This document shows, piece after piece, positions 17,893 through 27,499 of a DNA stretch of 64,000 bases. A model generated the notes under the pieces. It was not told the origin of the DNA and ran no database searches. It saw only the letters and a list, made by a program, of their open reading frames with translations. Position 1 is the stretch's first letter, and every line of letters starts with the position of its first letter. Source of the DNA: an uncultured Bermanella sp. (GTDB lineage Bacteria; Pseudomonadota; Gammaproteobacteria; Pseudomonadales; Oceanobacteraceae); NCBI GenBank assembly GCA_913058575.1, contig CAJXRF010000018.1:1-64000 (forward strand). The letters run 5' to 3'. The translations under genes were made by a program, and so were the position numbers.

Positions 17893-18495
17893 ATGGCCCT
17901 TACTCGTATTCTTGGTACCCGTACACTATTAGTGAGCGCACTAACCCTTTCACTAGCAGCCTGTATGGGCGGCGGTACTCAGCAAGCTGCTGTACCTGAT
18001 TGTACCTTCCCAGACGCCCCAGAAAAAGCAGCCCCAGGTTGGGTATGTGATGAGCCTGTTCCAGGTCTTTCTGTATCGGCTGTTGGCTCTGCTGACAAAT
18101 CAGGTGCTGGCTTAAACTTCATGAAGCAGCAAGCTTCTACTGCGGGCCGTGTACAACTTGCCCAAATGATGAAAGTGCAAGTTCAAAATATGGTTAAGCA
18201 ATTTGCTGAAACCACAGGTGTTGGCGATAGCGAAACCGTAGACATGGTGAACAGCTCTGTGACTAAACAGCTAACTAACGAAACCCTTGTGGGTACTCGT
18301 ATGTATAAGTCTAAAACCAGCCCTAACGGCACTTTATACGTGTTAGTAGGTCTTGATGACAAAGCTGCTAGCCTAATTCATGAAACCGCTCTTAAAACGT
18401 CTATGAACAATGAAAAGGCTTTATGGCAGAAATTTCAGTCTAAGAAAGGCCATGACGAGCTAGCCAAAGAAATTGCGGCAATGAACGCTCAATAA
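17893..18495 (+). CDS. LPP20-family lipoprotein
   Basis: 200 residues with lipobox LAAC (Cys24). The body shows the LPP20 pattern: PGWVCDEPVPGLSVSAVGSA, a long alanine/glutamine-rich helical region (RVQLAQMMKVQVQNMVKQF) and a final strand TLYVLVGLDD. Relatives are surface or periplasm-facing lipoproteins, often near flagellar or LPS genes, of unknown biochemical role. It has a strong AAGGAG ribosome site and a good terminator after it. It is paired back to back with a shorter relative. Confidence 0.75.
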   Translation: MALTRILGTRTLLVSALTLSLAACMGGGTQQAAVPDCTFPDAPEKAAPGWVCDEPVPGLSVSAVGSADKSGAGLNFMKQQASTAGRVQLAQMMKVQVQNMVKQFAETTGVGDSETVDMVNSSVTKQLTNETLVGTRMYKSKTSPNGTLYVLVGLDDKAASLIHETALKTSMNNEKALWQKFQSKKGHDELAKEIAAMNAQ

Positions 18496-18543
18496 TTTGG
18501 TGATTAAATAGACCTTTCTATTTAATTTGCTAATTTACAAATA

Positions 18544-18572
18544 AAAAAACCCAGTATTGCTGGGTTTTTTTA
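18544..18572. terminator. bidirectional terminator between LPP20 gene and thiL
   Basis: Stem AAAAAACCCAG (18544-18554), 5-base loop, CTGGGTTTTTT (18560-18570). A runs on the left and T runs on the right suit both converging genes. Confidence 0.9.
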
Positions 18573-18587
18573 TGGATTAATACTTTT

Positions 18588-19490
18588 CTAAAAATGCTGA
18601 AAGCCGTTTTTTTTTGCCTCCCGCCCTGGCACTAAAACTTCACTGCCACTCACTACTTCCCCTATGCATAGCCCTTTCACACAGTGCTTCGCTGTGTAAG
18701 CCAGTTGATAGTCGTCCCCCCCTGTTAACGCATACTCTAAAGCTTGGTGTTTTGAGCACTCTTGTAAAAGTGCTTCAGACAAAGGAATTTTACGGCTATC
18801 AATCATCATACCCACAGAACTGCTTTTACAAATATGATTTAAGTCTTGAATTAAACCATCACTAATATCTAAACAAGCACTGGCAACACCTATTAAGGAC
18901 TGCCCATACTCTACTTGAGGGAATGGTTTGTAGTATCGGGCTGTTAACTCCGTTTGCAAACAAGGGTCTTGAAGCACGAAGGGTAAAGCTCCAGCGCCAT
19001 CGCCAATATTGCCACTCACGTATACTTTATCCCCCACACAAGCATCGCTGCGTTTAAGAGCACAGCCTTTTTTAACAATGCCATGCACTTGTATGGAAAT
19101 AACTAAAACAGGCCCTTTGGTGGTATCCCCACCCATTAACGAACATTGATACTGTTGAGCGATTTCAATTAAGCCATCACTAAAACTTTTCAGCCAAGCT
19201 TCATTAGCACTTGGTAAAGTAATGGCAAGAGTAAATCCCACTGGAGTTGCCCCCATGGCAGCAAGATCGCTAAGAGTGACACACAAAGCGCGCGTGGCAA
19301 TGTAGTAAGGGTTAGCCTGTTTCGGAAAATGAACATCTTCCACTAGGGTATCCATAGAAACACACAGCTCTTGACCATCAGGGATATTCAACACCGCACA
19401 GTCATCACCAATTGACGTACTGATGATTTCGTTACACCAAGATAAAGTGGGTTGCTGGAAGTAGCGCGCTATGAGTTCAAATTCTTTCAT
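18588..19490 (-). CDS. thiL: ThiL, thiamine-monophosphate kinase
   Basis: 300 residues of the PurM/ThiL fold. The N-terminal SIGDDCAVL and SMDTLVEDVHFP bind Mg-ATP and thiamine phosphate; LSDLAAMGATP, GGDTTKGP, GNIGDGAGAL and CLDISDGLIQDL are the family motifs. It makes thiamine pyrophosphate in the cytoplasm. It follows nusB on the minus strand in the conserved nrdR-rib-nusB-thiL unit. The usual next gene, pgpA, is absent; a terminator follows instead. Confidence 0.95.
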   Translation of the reverse strand: MKEFELIARYFQQPTLSWCNEIISTSIGDDCAVLNIPDGQELCVSMDTLVEDVHFPKQANPYYIATRALCVTLSDLAAMGATPVGFTLAITLPSANEAWLKSFSDGLIEIAQQYQCSLMGGDTTKGPVLVISIQVHGIVKKGCALKRSDACVGDKVYVSGNIGDGAGALPFVLQDPCLQTELTARYYKPFPQVEYGQSLIGVASACLDISDGLIQDLNHICKSSSVGMMIDSRKIPLSEALLQECSKHQALEYALTGGDDYQLAYTAKHCVKGLCIGEVVSGSEVLVPGREAKKNGFQHF

Positions 19491-19568
19491 TGCACTTCAA
19501 AGTAGTGAGTCATTATTTAGAAGGATAATTTTCTCCTACCTGAATAGGCAGGAGAATGGTGAGCATTG

Positions 19569-20036
19569 TTATTTTTTAATTTCAACAATGCGCACTGTTT
19601 GTGCAAGTTGATCCAAAGCCCCATTTATAAACTTGTGGCTTTCGGTGGCACCAAACTTTTTAGAAAGCTCAACACTTTCATTGATTACCACTTTATAAGG
19701 CACATCAATACGATGAGCCAATTCAAATGCAGCTAAACGCAAAATGGCTTTTTCCACTGGCGTCACTTCATTCATATCGCGGCTTAAGCAAGGCATTAGC
19801 ATCTCATCTAGCTCAGATAAGTTGCTCGGTACGCCTTTAAGTATGTCGCGGAAATATTCCACGTCCACATGGTTCATATCATTATCGGCAAGGAACTCAG
19901 CTTCAATGTTATTTAAGCTAGCACCGGCCATTTCCCATTGATACAAGGCTTGAACCGCATAGTGACGAGCCTTACGGCGCGCCCCTGGGTTAGCACGGCT
20001 GCTTTTGTCTTTTCTTGGTAGGGGCTTGTCGCTCAT
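19569..20036 (-). CDS. nusB: NusB, transcription antitermination factor
   Basis: 155 residues with a basic N-terminal stretch and the all-helical NusB fold. ARHYAVQALYQWEMAG and the C-terminal PYKVVINESVELSKKFGATESHKFINGALD are signature segments. It binds boxA RNA with NusE (S10) in rRNA antitermination. The start codon overlaps the ribH stop by one base (TAATG), indicating translational coupling. Confidence 0.97.
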   Translation of the reverse strand: MSDKPLPRKDKSSRANPGARRKARHYAVQALYQWEMAGASLNNIEAEFLADNDMNHVDVEYFRDILKGVPSNLSELDEMLMPCLSRDMNEVTPVEKAILRLAAFELAHRIDVPYKVVINESVELSKKFGATESHKFINGALDQLAQTVRIVEIKK

Positions 20037-20503
20037 TAGGACTCCAGCTGCTTAAGTAGGCTTACCATTTCATAAGCACAAAGAGCTGACTCTTCACCCT
20101 TGTTACCGGCTTTGGTTCCCGCACGCTCGATAGCCTGCTCAATGGTATCAACCGTTAAAATACCAAATGATACTGGCACACCAGCATCTAATGCGATTTT
20201 GCTCAAACCGCTAACCGCTTCACCTGATACATAGTCAAAGTGGGGGGTTGATCCACGAATAACGGCACCTAATGCGATAATCGCATCATACTTGCCGCTT
20301 TCAGCTAATTTTTTAACCACTAAGGGCACTTCAAAAGCCCCCGGGCAATGAACCATTGTAATATTGTCTTCAGGAATGCCATGGCGTGTTAAGCCACGAA
20401 TAGCCCCTTGAGCGAGTGGCTCAACAACAAATTCGTTCCAAGTAGTTTGCACAATGGCAAACTTGGCGTCCAATGGCCCGAAGCTCCCTTCAATTTTTTT
20501 CAT
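20036..20503 (-). CDS. ribH: RibH, 6,7-dimethyl-8-ribityllumazine synthase
   Basis: 155 residues. [56 protein letters not shown] and [12 protein letters not shown] are the substrate-binding motifs of lumazine synthase, including the conserved His in TPHFDYV. It condenses the ribitylaminopyrimidine with dihydroxybutanone phosphate. Coupled by TAATG to nusB downstream, with ribB upstream. The AGGG ribosome site has good spacing. Confidence 0.97.
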   Translation of the reverse strand: MKKIEGSFGPLDAKFAIVQTTWNEFVVEPLAQGAIRGLTRHGIPEDNITMVHCPGAFEVPLVVKKLAESGKYDAIIALGAVIRGSTPHFDYVSGEAVSGLSKIALDAGVPVSFGILTVDTIEQAIERAGTKAGNKGEESALCAYEMVSLLKQLES

Positions 20504-20563
20504 GTGTATAACCCTAAATAAATAGCTTTAAAAATAGTATTCAAAAATTCAATATTGTACGTC

Positions 20564-21679
20564 TTATCTTTGGTAAGGAATGTATTCAATCACTTCCAAG
20601 TTAAAGCCAGAGATGCCGGCAAATTTCATTGGGCTACTTAATAAACGCATTTTAGTCACGCCCAAGTCCCTTAAAATTTGTGAACCTGTGCCTATGGTTA
20701 CATAAGTACCAGAGCTATCGATATTGGTAGTACGCTGCGGTTTTTGGCGACCAAAAAAAGTTTCCACTGAAGATGCCACATCTTCGCGCTCACCTGCATT
20801 CAATACAATGAGTGCACCCGCTTCGGCTTCTGAAATAGCTTTTAATGAATTAGCCAATGACCAGCTCTGAGAATTGTCAATCACAGCGCCCAATACATCT
20901 CGTAAGGTTTCGGCTGCTTGCACTCGTACCATGGGCGCTTCATTGCCTTTCACATCGCCACGGCTTAATGCCATGTGTGTTTCGTTGTTGATCGTATCGC
21001 GGTACATGTGTAAATCAAACTCGCCGTAAGCGGTGTTGATTTTATCTGAGCTTAATTTTTCAACCGTTTGCTCATTGGCCATACGATATTGAATTAAATC
21101 GCTGATGGTACCAATTTTTAAATCGTGCTCAGCCGCAAAGACTTCAAGCTCAGGGCGGCGCGCCATAGTGCCGTCTTCATTCATGATTTCAACGATACAG
21201 CTAGAAGGCTGCAAGCCTGCTAAACCGGCTAGATCACAACCCGCTTCAGTGTGACCGGCACGAGCCAACACACCCGCCGCTTGAGCGCGCAATGGGAAGA
21301 TATGGCCAGGCTGTACAATGTCATCTGGTTTAGAATTTGGGCTAACTGCGGCTAAAACCGTAACGGCTCTATCGCCTGCGGAAATGCCGGTGGTGACGCC
21401 TTCAGCCGCTTCAATAGATACTGTAAAAGGGGTGCTGAATTTAGAGCCATTACCCGCCACCATGGAAGGCAAACCAAGAAAGTCGCAGCGATCAGGCGTT
21501 AGGGTTAAGCAAATCAAACCACGTGCTTTACTGGCCATAAAGTTAACAATTTCAGGTGTTACTTTTTCAGCGGCTACAATAATATCGCCTTCATTTTCGC
21601 GATCTTCATCATCCATTAAGATGACCATTTTGCCAGCACGAATATCGGCAATAATTTCTTCTATGCTATTAAGCGCCAT
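20564..21679 (-). CDS. ribB: RibB, DHBP synthase with degenerate GTP cyclohydrolase II-like C-terminus
   Basis: 371 residues. The N-terminal domain (about 1-200) is 3,4-dihydroxy-2-butanone-4-phosphate synthase, with DDEDRENEGDI for metal/substrate binding and HTEAGCDLAGLAG. The C-terminal domain (about 205-371) aligns in layout with GTP cyclohydrolase II but has no cysteine where RibA needs three zinc ligands (the region reads MVRVQAAETLRDVLG). It should therefore make DHBP only. Pseudomonas has similar degenerate fusions. A separate RibA must exist elsewhere. AAGAGA ribosome site. Confidence 0.93.
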   Translation of the reverse strand: MALNSIEEIIADIRAGKMVILMDDEDRENEGDIIVAAEKVTPEIVNFMASKARGLICLTLTPDRCDFLGLPSMVAGNGSKFSTPFTVSIEAAEGVTTGISAGDRAVTVLAAVSPNSKPDDIVQPGHIFPLRAQAAGVLARAGHTEAGCDLAGLAGLQPSSCIVEIMNEDGTMARRPELEVFAAEHDLKIGTISDLIQYRMANEQTVEKLSSDKINTAYGEFDLHMYRDTINNETHMALSRGDVKGNEAPMVRVQAAETLRDVLGAVIDNSQSWSLANSLKAISEAEAGALIVLNAGEREDVASSVETFFGRQKPQRTTNIDSSGTYVTIGTGSQILRDLGVTKMRLLSSPMKFAGISGFNLEVIEYIPYQR

Positions 21680-21772
21680 TACAATCTCTTTAAAATTTAG
21701 TGTCTATATAGTGTCGTTCTTACTTTTAAACAATCTATAAAATTTTAAAAACAATCTTACAATTCATTGTTT

Positions 21773-22864
21773 TTAAAACTTAATGGTTAAACGAATATCA
21801 TCGCCTACCATGCGGGTATCTACGATATTTAAGCTGTGTTTCTCTGCCATATCATTAATGGGCAAGTGCAACAAAGGCCGGGCTTCACTGCCCATAAAGC
21901 TAGGTGCCATGTACAGCACCATTTCATCTACTAAACCTTTATCAATAAACTGCCCAGCAAGCGTTGCACCGGTTTCCACCAGTATTTCGTTACACTGGCG
22001 ATTCGCCAATTCTTTCAACAAAGCCCGCAAGTCTAAACCAGACTCATCAGCATTTAGCGGCAATACATCGATACCAACGTGCACTTGCACACCATGCTTA
22101 ACTGCCACCAGGGTTTCACCACGTTGCTGTAATACTTTTGCTTGTTTAGGTAAACGGCCCTGACTATCTAAAATAACTCGCAAGGGTTGGCGATTTGCCA
22201 CAAATTCTGAAAACTCTTGATCTTCAAAACCCAGTTCTTTTGCACGAACGGTTAAGGAAGAGTCATCATGTAAAATACTTGAAATGCCACTGATTATCGC
22301 AGAGCTTCGCGCCCGTAAACGTTGTACATCAGCGCGAGCGGCGGGACCGGTGATCCATTTACTGTCTCCGCTTTGCATGGCAGTACGGCCATCCAATGAA
22401 CTGGCCATTTTTAAACGCACAAACGGCATGCCTGTTTCCATGCGTTTAATAAAACCTGGGTTTAATAGTCTTGCCTGCTCTTCCAGTACGCCTTTTGTAA
22501 CTTTTATGCCAGCGGCTTCTAATTTTGCAAATCCCTGCCCTGCAACCTGTGGGTTTGGGTCCTGCATGGCACACACCACTTCATGAACACCCGCTTTAAT
22601 CAGACCATCACTGCATGGGGGAGTTCGACCAAAGTGACTACAAGGCTCAAGCGTAACGTAAGCCGTAGCACCTTTGGCAAGATCGCCTGCTGCACGTAAT
22701 GCATTCACTTCAGCGTGCCCTTCACCAGCCTTCTGATGGTAGCCTTCACCCACCACTCCACCATCTTTTACCAAAACACAACCGACTCTAGGGTTTGGGT
22801 CTGTGCTGTATAAACCTTTTTTAGCAAGGGCGATGGCTTGGGCCATATATTGAGTGTGGCTCAC
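21773..22864 (-). CDS. ribD: RibD, bifunctional riboflavin deaminase/reductase
   Basis: 363 residues. The N-terminal zinc deaminase has H50-A-E52 and [12 protein letters not shown] (zinc ligands C75 and C84). The C-terminal reductase starts near residue 147 ([16 protein letters not shown]) and includes [16 protein letters not shown]. It performs the second and third steps of riboflavin synthesis. It starts with GTG in a GTGA overlap with the nrdR stop, so it is coupled to nrdR. In related genomes ribE (riboflavin synthase) follows; here only 93 bases separate ribD from ribB and ribE is missing. Confidence 0.96.
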   Translation of the reverse strand: MSHTQYMAQAIALAKKGLYSTDPNPRVGCVLVKDGGVVGEGYHQKAGEGHAEVNALRAAGDLAKGATAYVTLEPCSHFGRTPPCSDGLIKAGVHEVVCAMQDPNPQVAGQGFAKLEAAGIKVTKGVLEEQARLLNPGFIKRMETGMPFVRLKMASSLDGRTAMQSGDSKWITGPAARADVQRLRARSSAIISGISSILHDDSSLTVRAKELGFEDQEFSEFVANRQPLRVILDSQGRLPKQAKVLQQRGETLVAVKHGVQVHVGIDVLPLNADESGLDLRALLKELANRQCNEILVETGATLAGQFIDKGLVDEMVLYMAPSFMGSEARPLLHLPINDMAEKHSLNIVDTRMVGDDIRLTIKF

Positions 22865-23358
22865 GCATCAACCTCTGAAGGAGCTTGTGAATGTGGATTT
22901 TTTTGAGCATCTTTACGGATGCGAGCAATTTCTTGGCTGAATTCTTCAATATCTTGGAATTGACGGTAAACAGATGCAAAACGAACATAGGCCACTTGAT
23001 CTAGCTTGCGTAATTCTTCCATGACCAATTCGCCTACCATTAGGCTTTTCACTTCACGCTCGCCAGTGGCACGTAGGGTGGCTTGAATTCGGTGAATGGA
23101 AGCTTCTACATCTTCAACACTCACCGGGCGCTTTTCTAAGGCCCGCTGAATGCCAGAAGTGAGTTTTTGCTCATCGAAGGGAACACGCGTGCCGTTGCTT
23201 TTGATCAATTTAGGCATGACCAACTCAGCACTTTCAAAGGTGGTAAAACGTTCTTCACAGGCTTGGCATTGACGACGACGGCGCACCTGATCCCCTTCTG
23301 TAACCAGACGAGAATCGATGACTTTTGTGTCTTGTTCACCGCAAAACGGACAACGCAT
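22861..23358 (-). CDS. nrdR: NrdR, ribonucleotide reductase repressor
   Basis: 165 residues from the ATG at 23358. The protein starts [17 protein letters not shown] as all NrdR do; the frame stays open a few codons further but only with a TTG. A zinc ribbon (C3, C6 and CQACEERF) is followed by an ATP-cone domain (about residues 47-137). It represses nrd operons when dATP-bound. First gene of the nrdR-ribD-ribB-ribH-nusB-thiL unit. Confidence 0.97.
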   Translation of the reverse strand: MRCPFCGEQDTKVIDSRLVTEGDQVRRRRQCQACEERFTTFESAELVMPKLIKSNGTRVPFDEQKLTSGIQRALEKRPVSVEDVEASIHRIQATLRATGEREVKSLMVGELVMEELRKLDQVAYVRFASVYRQFQDIEEFSQEIARIRKDAQKNPHSQAPSEVDA

Positions 23359-23616
23359 GGCACAGCCTGTGTAAAAGAGCAAAATAGAGGGGGGCGATTG
23401 TACCTGTTTATGGGGGCAGTGAAAACCAAACTAGCCCGTTCTGGCCACAAGATATACAAAGCCCTTGGCCAAGCTACCGCGTTTCATAAAGCAACCCGTA
23501 CTCAGGCGGCGCTATTCCATACGGTCATGTACAAAACCCTACAAATACTCACAACGTCCAACGAAGCTGTGAGCTATAACTAAACTAAGAGTAGTAACAA
23601 ATAATCGGAGCGTTAA

Positions 23617-26109
23617 ATGGTTTTTCGCACAGCCATTTTGGGGGTTATCCTATGTGGCCTTTGGGCCTGCTCGGACACTGGCACAGGAGTGACCGTTAGC
23701 GGCACCAATGAGAGCGAGGCAGATGACACTCGCAACACTGATGGTGCTTGTGAAACTGACGCTGAATTCATGGCCAATAGAGCTTGGCCACGGGTATTAA
23801 GCCAATGTGCTGCCTGTCATAATGACGGTGGCTTAGCGGGGGCAAGCGCCCTAATTTTACGCAATAGCCAAGCCGCATTAGACGAGAATTTCAACACCAC
23901 CCTATCCTACAACAATGCCTACCCCGAGCTGCTATTAGACAAACCCAGCGAGAATAATACCGACCACGGTGGCGGCATCATTTACCAAAGTAGCGATGAT
24001 AACTACGCCATTATGAGCGAGTTAATCGCACGCTTTACCGAACCCGTAAGCAGTTGTGAGTTAAGCGAAGACACCCCTTCAAGTGGCAGCAATTTAGATA
24101 CCCGTTCATTAATAGACAAATTATCCCTATTAAGCCCAGCGCAAACTTATCGAGAAGCCGCCTTACTACTAAGTGGTTACCTGCCTACTGATACTGAACT
24201 TGAACTAGTAAATGACAGTAATTTGAAAAGCAAAATTCGCGCGCTAATGACAGGGGATAATTTTAACGCTTTTTTAAGGGAAGCCGCTAACGACCAGCTA
24301 CTAACCATGAAGTGGGCCGACAGTCGCACCTCTGGGCTTAGCGCCTTAAATGGTGAGTACTTTTATCCACATGTGAGTTCACGTATCGGGCCCCTTGAAG
24401 AGGCTGTAGAGAATGCCTCCACAGATGAAGCCAGACAAACTGCTCAACAAGCGGTTCACGATGCTTACACTAACACCAACCTTGCGCTCGCTCAGGAGCC
24501 TTTGCGCTTAATTAGCCATGTGGTGGCGCAAGAGCATCCCTATAGCGAAGTGCTCACAGCGAACTACATCTTAGTTAACCCATACACCAACGATGTATTT
24601 AATACCGGACTGAACTTCAGTGATCCCTTAGATGCAAATGATTGGAAAGAAGCCCAAATAAACTCAGGGTACCGAAACGGCCAAGACCTTCCCCATGCAG
24701 GCATTTTAACCAGCCCCATGTACCTTGCCAGATATCCCAGTACTGACACCAATAGAAATCGAGCACGTTCCCGTTGGACTTATTACTTTTTTTTGGGTGT
24801 GGATATTGAAGGCCTAGCCATTCGCCCCATGAATAGTGACAGCCTAATGGATGTGGATAACCCAACCCTTAATAACCCAGATTGTGCGGTATGCCATGAA
24901 ATTATGGACCCTGTTGCCGGAGCCTTTCAAAACTGGGGAAATGACGGCCAGTTTAGAGATCAGTGTGGCTGGTTTCCAGACAGTGAACACCCTCAAGGAG
25001 GGGAATGGTTATGTGATAGAGACGCCCTACCTTGGACAGGATATAAGGAGTTTTTTGACCCCTATGTGGCCGGTGATTTATGGTATCGAGACATGCGCTC
25101 AGTAGGGTTCAGCACCAATGAACTGCCAGCTAACCAGCAAAATACAAGCTTAGCTTGGTTAGCAAGACAAATGGTTGAAGACGATCGATTTGCTATGGGC
25201 ACTGTACGATTTTGGTTTAAAGGGTTACTGGCTCGCGAACCCACATCCTTACCAAGTAATCCAGACGACCTTCAATATGAAAGCGAACTTGCCGCTTTTA
25301 ATATAGATAACCTATTCATTGAAGAATTGGCTAATGCCTTTAAAGCTGGCAGTGCAGGAACGGCTAGTAACGGTATTCTCAATTTAAAAGACCTGTTTGT
25401 GGATATGATTGCCTCGCCGCTCTTTCGAGGACAAGCCACTCAACAAGACCTTAATGCTGATGAACAACATGCATTACTTCAAACGGGCTCTGGCCGACTA
25501 CTCACTCCCGAGCAATTAAATCGCAAGCTTAATGCCTTACTGGGTGCCAGCTGGAGTCATGTTTGGGATACAAGCCGAAACCAGTTAACTAACGATTTTT
25601 ACGGGTTTTATGGCGGTATCGACAGCGATGGCGTAACCGATAGAAATACGCAATTAAACACTTTAATGGCTACGGTCATTGAGCGTTTTAGCAGTGAAAT
25701 GGTTTGCCGCGTGGTTATTGATGAATTTGAAAAAACTCAAAGCCTGCGACTTTTATTTTCAGAGGTAAGTATTAATGACACCCCACAAACAGATTCAGGC
25801 GCAACCAACATCAAGCAAGCCTTAAGTCATTTAATTACGAGGCTCTGGGGAAGTGAACAGCTTAACCAAGTAGAGATCGACGCCGCCTACGATCTTTTTC
25901 TTAACCTGCGTAATGAGCGTATTGAAAATAACGCCACCACTTATTTAAGCACGAATGAAGCTCAAGAACTCAATGATAACAACGATGAGTTTTGCCAATT
26001 AGACTGGGAAAATGAAGACGCGCTTCGCCAAGATAGCAATCAAGTATTGCGGCCTTGGATGGGCGTTCTGATGTATTTAGTTAGCGATTATAAAGTGATG
26101 TATTTGTAA
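23617..26109 (+). CDS. large heme-motif lipoprotein (DUF1592/DUF1588-like)
   Basis: 830 residues. A lipoprotein signal with lipobox LWAC (Cys18) is followed by a Thr/Glu/Asp-rich linker. Two c-type heme motifs are visible: CAACH (C64, C67, H68) near the N-terminus and CAVCH (C423, C426, H427) followed by EIMDPVAGAFQNWG, which resembles the DUF1588 motif of planctomycete-type cytochromes. The remainder is helical without recognised enzymes. It probably faces the periplasm or the cell surface. It is paired with a Tat-exported DUF1501 protein 46 bases downstream, an association known for such families. Function unknown; an electron-transfer or oxidoreductase role is inferred only from the heme motifs. 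Confidence 0.75.
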   Translation: MVFRTAILGVILCGLWACSDTGTGVTVSGTNESEADDTRNTDGACETDAEFMANRAWPRVLSQCAACHNDGGLAGASALILRNSQAALDENFNTTLSYNNAYPELLLDKPSENNTDHGGGIIYQSSDDNYAIMSELIARFTEPVSSCELSEDTPSSGSNLDTRSLIDKLSLLSPAQTYREAALLLSGYLPTDTELELVNDSNLKSKIRALMTGDNFNAFLREAANDQLLTMKWADSRTSGLSALNGEYFYPHVSSRIGPLEEAVENASTDEARQTAQQAVHDAYTNTNLALAQEPLRLISHVVAQEHPYSEVLTANYILVNPYTNDVFNTGLNFSDPLDANDWKEAQINSGYRNGQDLPHAGILTSPMYLARYPSTDTNRNRARSRWTYYFFLGVDIEGLAIRPMNSDSLMDVDNPTLNNPDCAVCHEIMDPVAGAFQNWGNDGQFRDQCGWFPDSEHPQGGEWLCDRDALPWTGYKEFFDPYVAGDLWYRDMRSVGFSTNELPANQQNTSLAWLARQMVEDDRFAMGTVRFWFKGLLAREPTSLPSNPDDLQYESELAAFNIDNLFIEELANAFKAGSAGTASNGILNLKDLFVDMIASPLFRGQATQQDLNADEQHALLQTGSGRLLTPEQLNRKLNALLGASWSHVWDTSRNQLTNDFYGFYGGIDSDGVTDRNTQLNTLMATVIERFSSEMVCRVVIDEFEKTQSLRLLFSEVSINDTPQTDSGATNIKQALSHLITRLWGSEQLNQVEIDAAYDLFLNLRNERIENNATTYLSTNEAQELNDNNDEFCQLDWENEDALRQDSNQVLRPWMGVLMYLVSDYKVMYL

Positions 26110-26155
26110 TGAAAAACCTAACGGCTTACCAACTAAGCTTGTATCGAGGGGTAAA

Positions 26156-27448
26156 ATGAAACGCCGTGATTTTATCAAAACACTGGCAGCAGCCGGGCTC
26201 CTTAGCAGTCAGCCTTGGCTAGCAAAACCAGCAAGGGCTGCCACGCTTACCCCTTATCGCGGCAATTTTTATGTCAGCATTAGCGCCGATGGCGGCTGGG
26301 ATGTCACTAGCCTGTGTGATCCAAAAGCCAGCAGCGCCATTAATCATTGGGCCAATAATCAAAGTATCCAAACCATAGTCAACAGCCCAATTCAATATGC
26401 ACCATTTGCTCACAATGAAGCCTTTTTTCAAAATCATCATCAAAATATGCTGGTGGTAAATGGCATAGACAGCCAAACAAATGCCCATGAAGCGGGTGTA
26501 CGCCATACTTGGAGTGGTCGCCTAGCTCATGGCTATCCAAGTTTCTCAGCAATTGCTGCCGCCACATTGGGGCCTAATTTGCCGCTTTCATATATTAGTA
26601 ACGGTGGCTATAAAGAAACTGCGGGCATTACGCAATACACTTTAATGCAAGATCCTACCTCGTTAAAAAAGTTGGTATTTCCTAATCAATTTTTAGATTA
26701 CGACACCAATGGGGATTGGGACCCTGCTAAGCAATATCATCGCAATGCTGCCATGGATCTAATACAGCAAGCTAAACTAGATCGTCTAACTCGCTTACGA
26801 GCGCAATCTCAATTAACACCCAAACAAGTGAGCAGCTTGAGTGACTTGTTTAACGCCCGAGTTGGGGCTGATCAATTGGCCCCCTTGGCAGAAACCATGC
26901 CTGAGGAATTAGTAAGTAATATCGATAGCGACGGGCAGTGGAACCCCTTAATGCGTCAAGCACAAATTGCTTTAGCCGCCTATGAAGCGGGTTTATGTGT
27001 GGCAGCCGACCTTAGCATGTGGGGTTTTGATACTCATGCTAATCACGATGAAGAGCACACCACTGCGCTGCAAAAATTGCAAAACGGCATAAATTACCTT
27101 TGGGAGGAGGCCACACGAAGAGGCATTGAAAATAGGTTAGTTGTATTTATTAGCAGTGATTTTGGCCGAACCCCCACTTATAACGACGGTGATGGAAAGG
27201 ATCATTGGCCAGTCAGCAGTGCCATAATAATGGCCAAAGAACAACGTTGGACAAATAAGGTGGTAGGGGCAACAACCAGCCAACACGAAACCTTAAACAT
27301 TAACCCAACTACCTTAGAATTGGATAAAAATGGCGTGCAATTACAACCTAAACACATTCAACAGGCCATGCGTGAATTAGCAGGTATTGAGAATCATGAG
27401 ATCAGTTTACGGTTTCCTTTAAACGCAGAATCCATTCGATTCTTTTAA
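26156..27448 (+). CDS. Tat-exported DUF1501 protein
   Basis: 430 residues. A classical twin-arginine signal (MKRRDFIKTLAAAGLL, cleavage after ARA near residue 28) predicts export as a folded protein, using tatABC. The mature part has the DUF1501 pattern, related to the alkaline-phosphatase/sulfatase-like fold: SADGGWDVTSLCDP, VNGIDSQTNAHEAG, WGFDTHANHDEEH and SSDFGRTPTYNDGDGKDHWP, with conserved Asp and His residues that could bind metal. Enzymatic activity is not established. The GAGGGG ribosome site and 46-base gap suggest one operon with the heme lipoprotein gene. Confidence 0.85.
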   Translation: MKRRDFIKTLAAAGLLSSQPWLAKPARAATLTPYRGNFYVSISADGGWDVTSLCDPKASSAINHWANNQSIQTIVNSPIQYAPFAHNEAFFQNHHQNMLVVNGIDSQTNAHEAGVRHTWSGRLAHGYPSFSAIAAATLGPNLPLSYISNGGYKETAGITQYTLMQDPTSLKKLVFPNQFLDYDTNGDWDPAKQYHRNAAMDLIQQAKLDRLTRLRAQSQLTPKQVSSLSDLFNARVGADQLAPLAETMPEELVSNIDSDGQWNPLMRQAQIALAAYEAGLCVAADLSMWGFDTHANHDEEHTTALQKLQNGINYLWEEATRRGIENRLVVFISSDFGRTPTYNDGDGKDHWPVSSAIIMAKEQRWTNKVVGATTSQHETLNINPTTLELDKNGVQLQPKHIQQAMRELAGIENHEISLRFPLNAESIRFF

Positions 27449-27499
27449 TTTTCAAATAAAAATGTTACGAGAAAAATTAAAAACCGTTTATTCAGTTAT

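Noticed and set aside
21680-21772. Possible FMN riboswitch before ribB
   Set aside because: The 93-base gap is AT-rich and lacks the conserved RFN element segments; the 60 bases before ribH are also too short.
23167-23583. Plus-strand open frame of 138 codons
   Set aside because: Antisense to the nrdR 5' end and spilling into the intergenic region; no family features.
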